From Geosiphon pyriformis (lineage: Eukaryota > Glomeromycota > Glomeromycetes > Archaeosporales > Geosiphonaceae): a stretch of DNA of 64,000 bases. The notes beneath the pieces were generated by a model. That model was not told the DNA's origin and ran no database searches. It saw only the letters and a program-made list of their open reading frames with translations. Position 1 is the stretch's first letter; each line of letters opens with the position of its first letter. Position numbers and translations under genes: made by a program. Of this stretch, positions 62,640-64,000 are shown in pieces. The stretch is taken from the NCBI GenBank assembly GCA_016748015.1, contig JAAOMT010000468.1, forward strand, positions 31,151-95,150, in the 5' to 3' direction.

Positions 62640-62832
62640 AATCGCTCACATTCCCAAGCAATGTGCTATGATTTCTTGAGCAATGCTCACATTGCTGAAC
62701 AATATGCTCTAATTTTCTAATATCATTTCACATTGCTAAACAATGTGCCATGTTTTCTGATATTGCTCCACATTGCTGAGCAATGTGCTGTGATTTCTAT
62801 CATTGCTCTATATTGCTGAGCAATGTGCTCAT
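62640..62832. repeat. Tandem repeats containing a palindrome, inside the LTR
   Basis: Four to five imperfect units of about 40-50 bp, each with CACATTGCTGAGCAATGTGC or a variant, a self-complementary segment (ATTGCT/AGCAAT). Units differ by several bases. This is not a CRISPR array: there are no uniform spacers and it lies within an LTR. Confidence 0.85.
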
Positions 62833-62917
62833 GTGCTACATACTATTTACTCATTGGTCTACTATTCTCCTTATATCTGTTTTTCTTTTTATGAGTAACA
62901 TTATCTCCTCCTTTTTA

Positions 62918-64000
62918 ATATTGAGCTCTGTCAAAATCTGAATTAGCTCTAATACTTTTTTTTCTAGTATTGTTTGTTTGACTTTATTTTTCATGTCTTC
63001 TACTTATATATTGTTCATTCTTCCCTATTGGTTAATGGTTATAATTTCCATGTTAGAGTGTAACAGTATTTCTGGATAGTTCTGAAATATATTGTGCAGT
63101 CAGTAAATTGTTCTTATATGTAGTGTTGAGTTTGTCTTTTTCCCAATAAATTTTTCAATTTGTTGTATTATGTTTTGGTTAAATATCCTCTTGGATTTGT
63201 CGATATACAATTCTTAAATATTCAACTTTCAACTTAACTGGTAGTAACAGTATAATATTAGAAGTTGTTCTGTCTATTGCTTCCAATTCTCTTTTGTAAG
63301 TTCTTCTGTTGATGCTATAATAGATAATTTCTCAAAAGTGTTCTTTACTTTTTCTATTATTTTATCTGACCAGTTTTTATCATTCTTTGGTAACTGCTAA
63401 TATGGTGTATTTTTTGTCTTTCTTTTGGTGTTTTGATAGCAAATTGTTTGGTTGTTAATGATAATTTCTATGTCTAAAGATTGTTGACTTAAGGCCTAGA
63501 ATAATTGTTAAGCTATGATGTGAATATGATCTGGTATTTTCATTTTTTTTCTTGGTTGTCTTTGTCACATATACTGTGTCTTTATATACTCTTTCATTGT
63601 TTGATTTTACGTGTTTGGTCCAATGATTATAATTGGTTCCAGATCTCGTGGAATCTCCTCTGGTTGAAGTAGTATTCATTGTACTTCCAATTGTGGAATG
63701 TTATTGGTGGATGATGATGCTATTTGGTGATGTTACGGGATGGTTTTTTTGTTATATTTAATTGCTGATATCCTGCTTTAATTGCAATCAGTCTTTCATG
63801 AGTTCCTCAATTCTATTTGTGTGATAATGTCACTGTTACACTGAAGGCTTTTTTTTTACTGTTGCGATGTAAGTTATTCTTTAATTCTTGATTGTTGTGT
63901 GTGTTTATGTACTCCTTTTCAGAGGCTGAACTGAAATCTACCCACTGTCTGGGGTCTTCTCTGAGGCTATCCTTGCAATTGCCTGATGTGTTTCTCTAAT
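62918..64000 (-). pseudogene. Distal polyprotein of the minus-strand Ty3-type element
   Basis: Minus-strand reading gives AIARIASEKTPDSG near the window end, then MNTTSTRGDSTRSGTNYN in one frame and EEIPRDLEPIIIIGPNT in another, and further down NWSDKIIEKVKNTFEKLS. This corresponds in place to the integrase tail and C-terminal extension of the element at 27500-28484. Stops and frameshifts are frequent. The integrase core is beyond the window. Confidence 0.6.

Larger units (their letters stand above)
62014..62900 (-). repeat. 3' LTR of the minus-strand Ty3-type element
   Basis: On the plus strand it begins TGTTACAGATG and ends GAGTAACA, so both TG/CA termini are present. It shares the hairpin region with the other LTRs and has its own tandem repeats. 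887 bp. Confidence 0.82.
62014..64000 (-). mobile_element. Ty3-type element on the minus strand, 3' part only
   Basis: The 3' LTR (62014-62900) is preceded on the minus strand by a polypurine tract (62917-62901) and by the distal polyprotein, which runs out of the window. The stretch EEIPRDLEPIIII (about 63625-63665) matches PEDIPQDLEPIIVI of the element at 19593-29406. It is inserted in LINE G after SLPVNI. Confidence 0.82.

Noticed and set aside
62640-62832. CRISPR-like array
   Set aside because: Units are imperfect, spacers are not uniform, and the array sits in an LTR of a eukaryotic retroelement.

Overview
This window looks like nuclear DNA of an arbuscular mycorrhizal fungus (Glomeromycotina) or a close relative. 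The evidence is very AT-rich sequence, fungal multi-exon genes with short GT-AG introns, relics of the expanded glomeromycotan kinase family (the 'E-W-I-P' start, HCDLHSGN and DLG motifs), and dense LINE and Ty3-type retrotransposons of a kind I associate with Rhizophagus-like genomes. The organism call is an inference; no rRNA or organelle marker is present.

Layout. 1-4176 is AT-rich, has simple repeats and holds one kinase relic. 4177-12307 is a compact gene island: a RINT1/TIP20-type vesicle-tethering gene (minus) and a CaMKK-type protein kinase gene (plus) that start 88 bp apart, then a mitochondrial carrier of the YHM2 type (minus), convergent with the kinase. I could trace exons base by base: the kinase (9 exons, 507 aa) and the carrier (6 exons, 309 aa) close in frame, and the RINT1 gene closes in frame except at one junction. 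13421-14678 is a broken kinase.

15795-52140 is almost all retrotransposon. Several non-LTR (LINE) copies, A, B, C, E and the minus-strand fragments D and F, lie next to each other. Copy A is split by a 9.8-kb Ty3-type LTR element (19593-29406) that carries a dUTPase domain between protease and reverse transcriptase. Copy C carries a solo LTR of the same family at nearly the same LINE position. Element D has a gag-like ORF joined directly to a LINE 3' end and looks non-autonomous.

52739-53338 holds two pieces of an electron-transfer-flavoprotein:ubiquinone oxidoreductase (ETF-QO) gene. They are joined by a perfect 19-base Tn5 mosaic end (Nextera adapter), so this break is most likely a library or assembly artefact. 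53777-54299 is an intact-looking three-exon stefin-type cystatin gene. A small inverted-repeat element follows at 54573-54680.

55190-62013 is the least decayed LINE (G). It has an intact FVDD reverse-transcriptase box, a precisely inserted solo LTR (58275-59260) flanked by a target duplication, and it is cut at its 3' end by another minus-strand Ty3 element that runs off the window (62014-64000).

Cross-cutting observations: the transposons carry many C-to-T and G-to-A type stops and look CpG-poor compared with the gene island; the Ty3-type LTRs share a small hairpin with a compensatory base change; and each LTR carries its own short tandem repeats. All counts are by eye.
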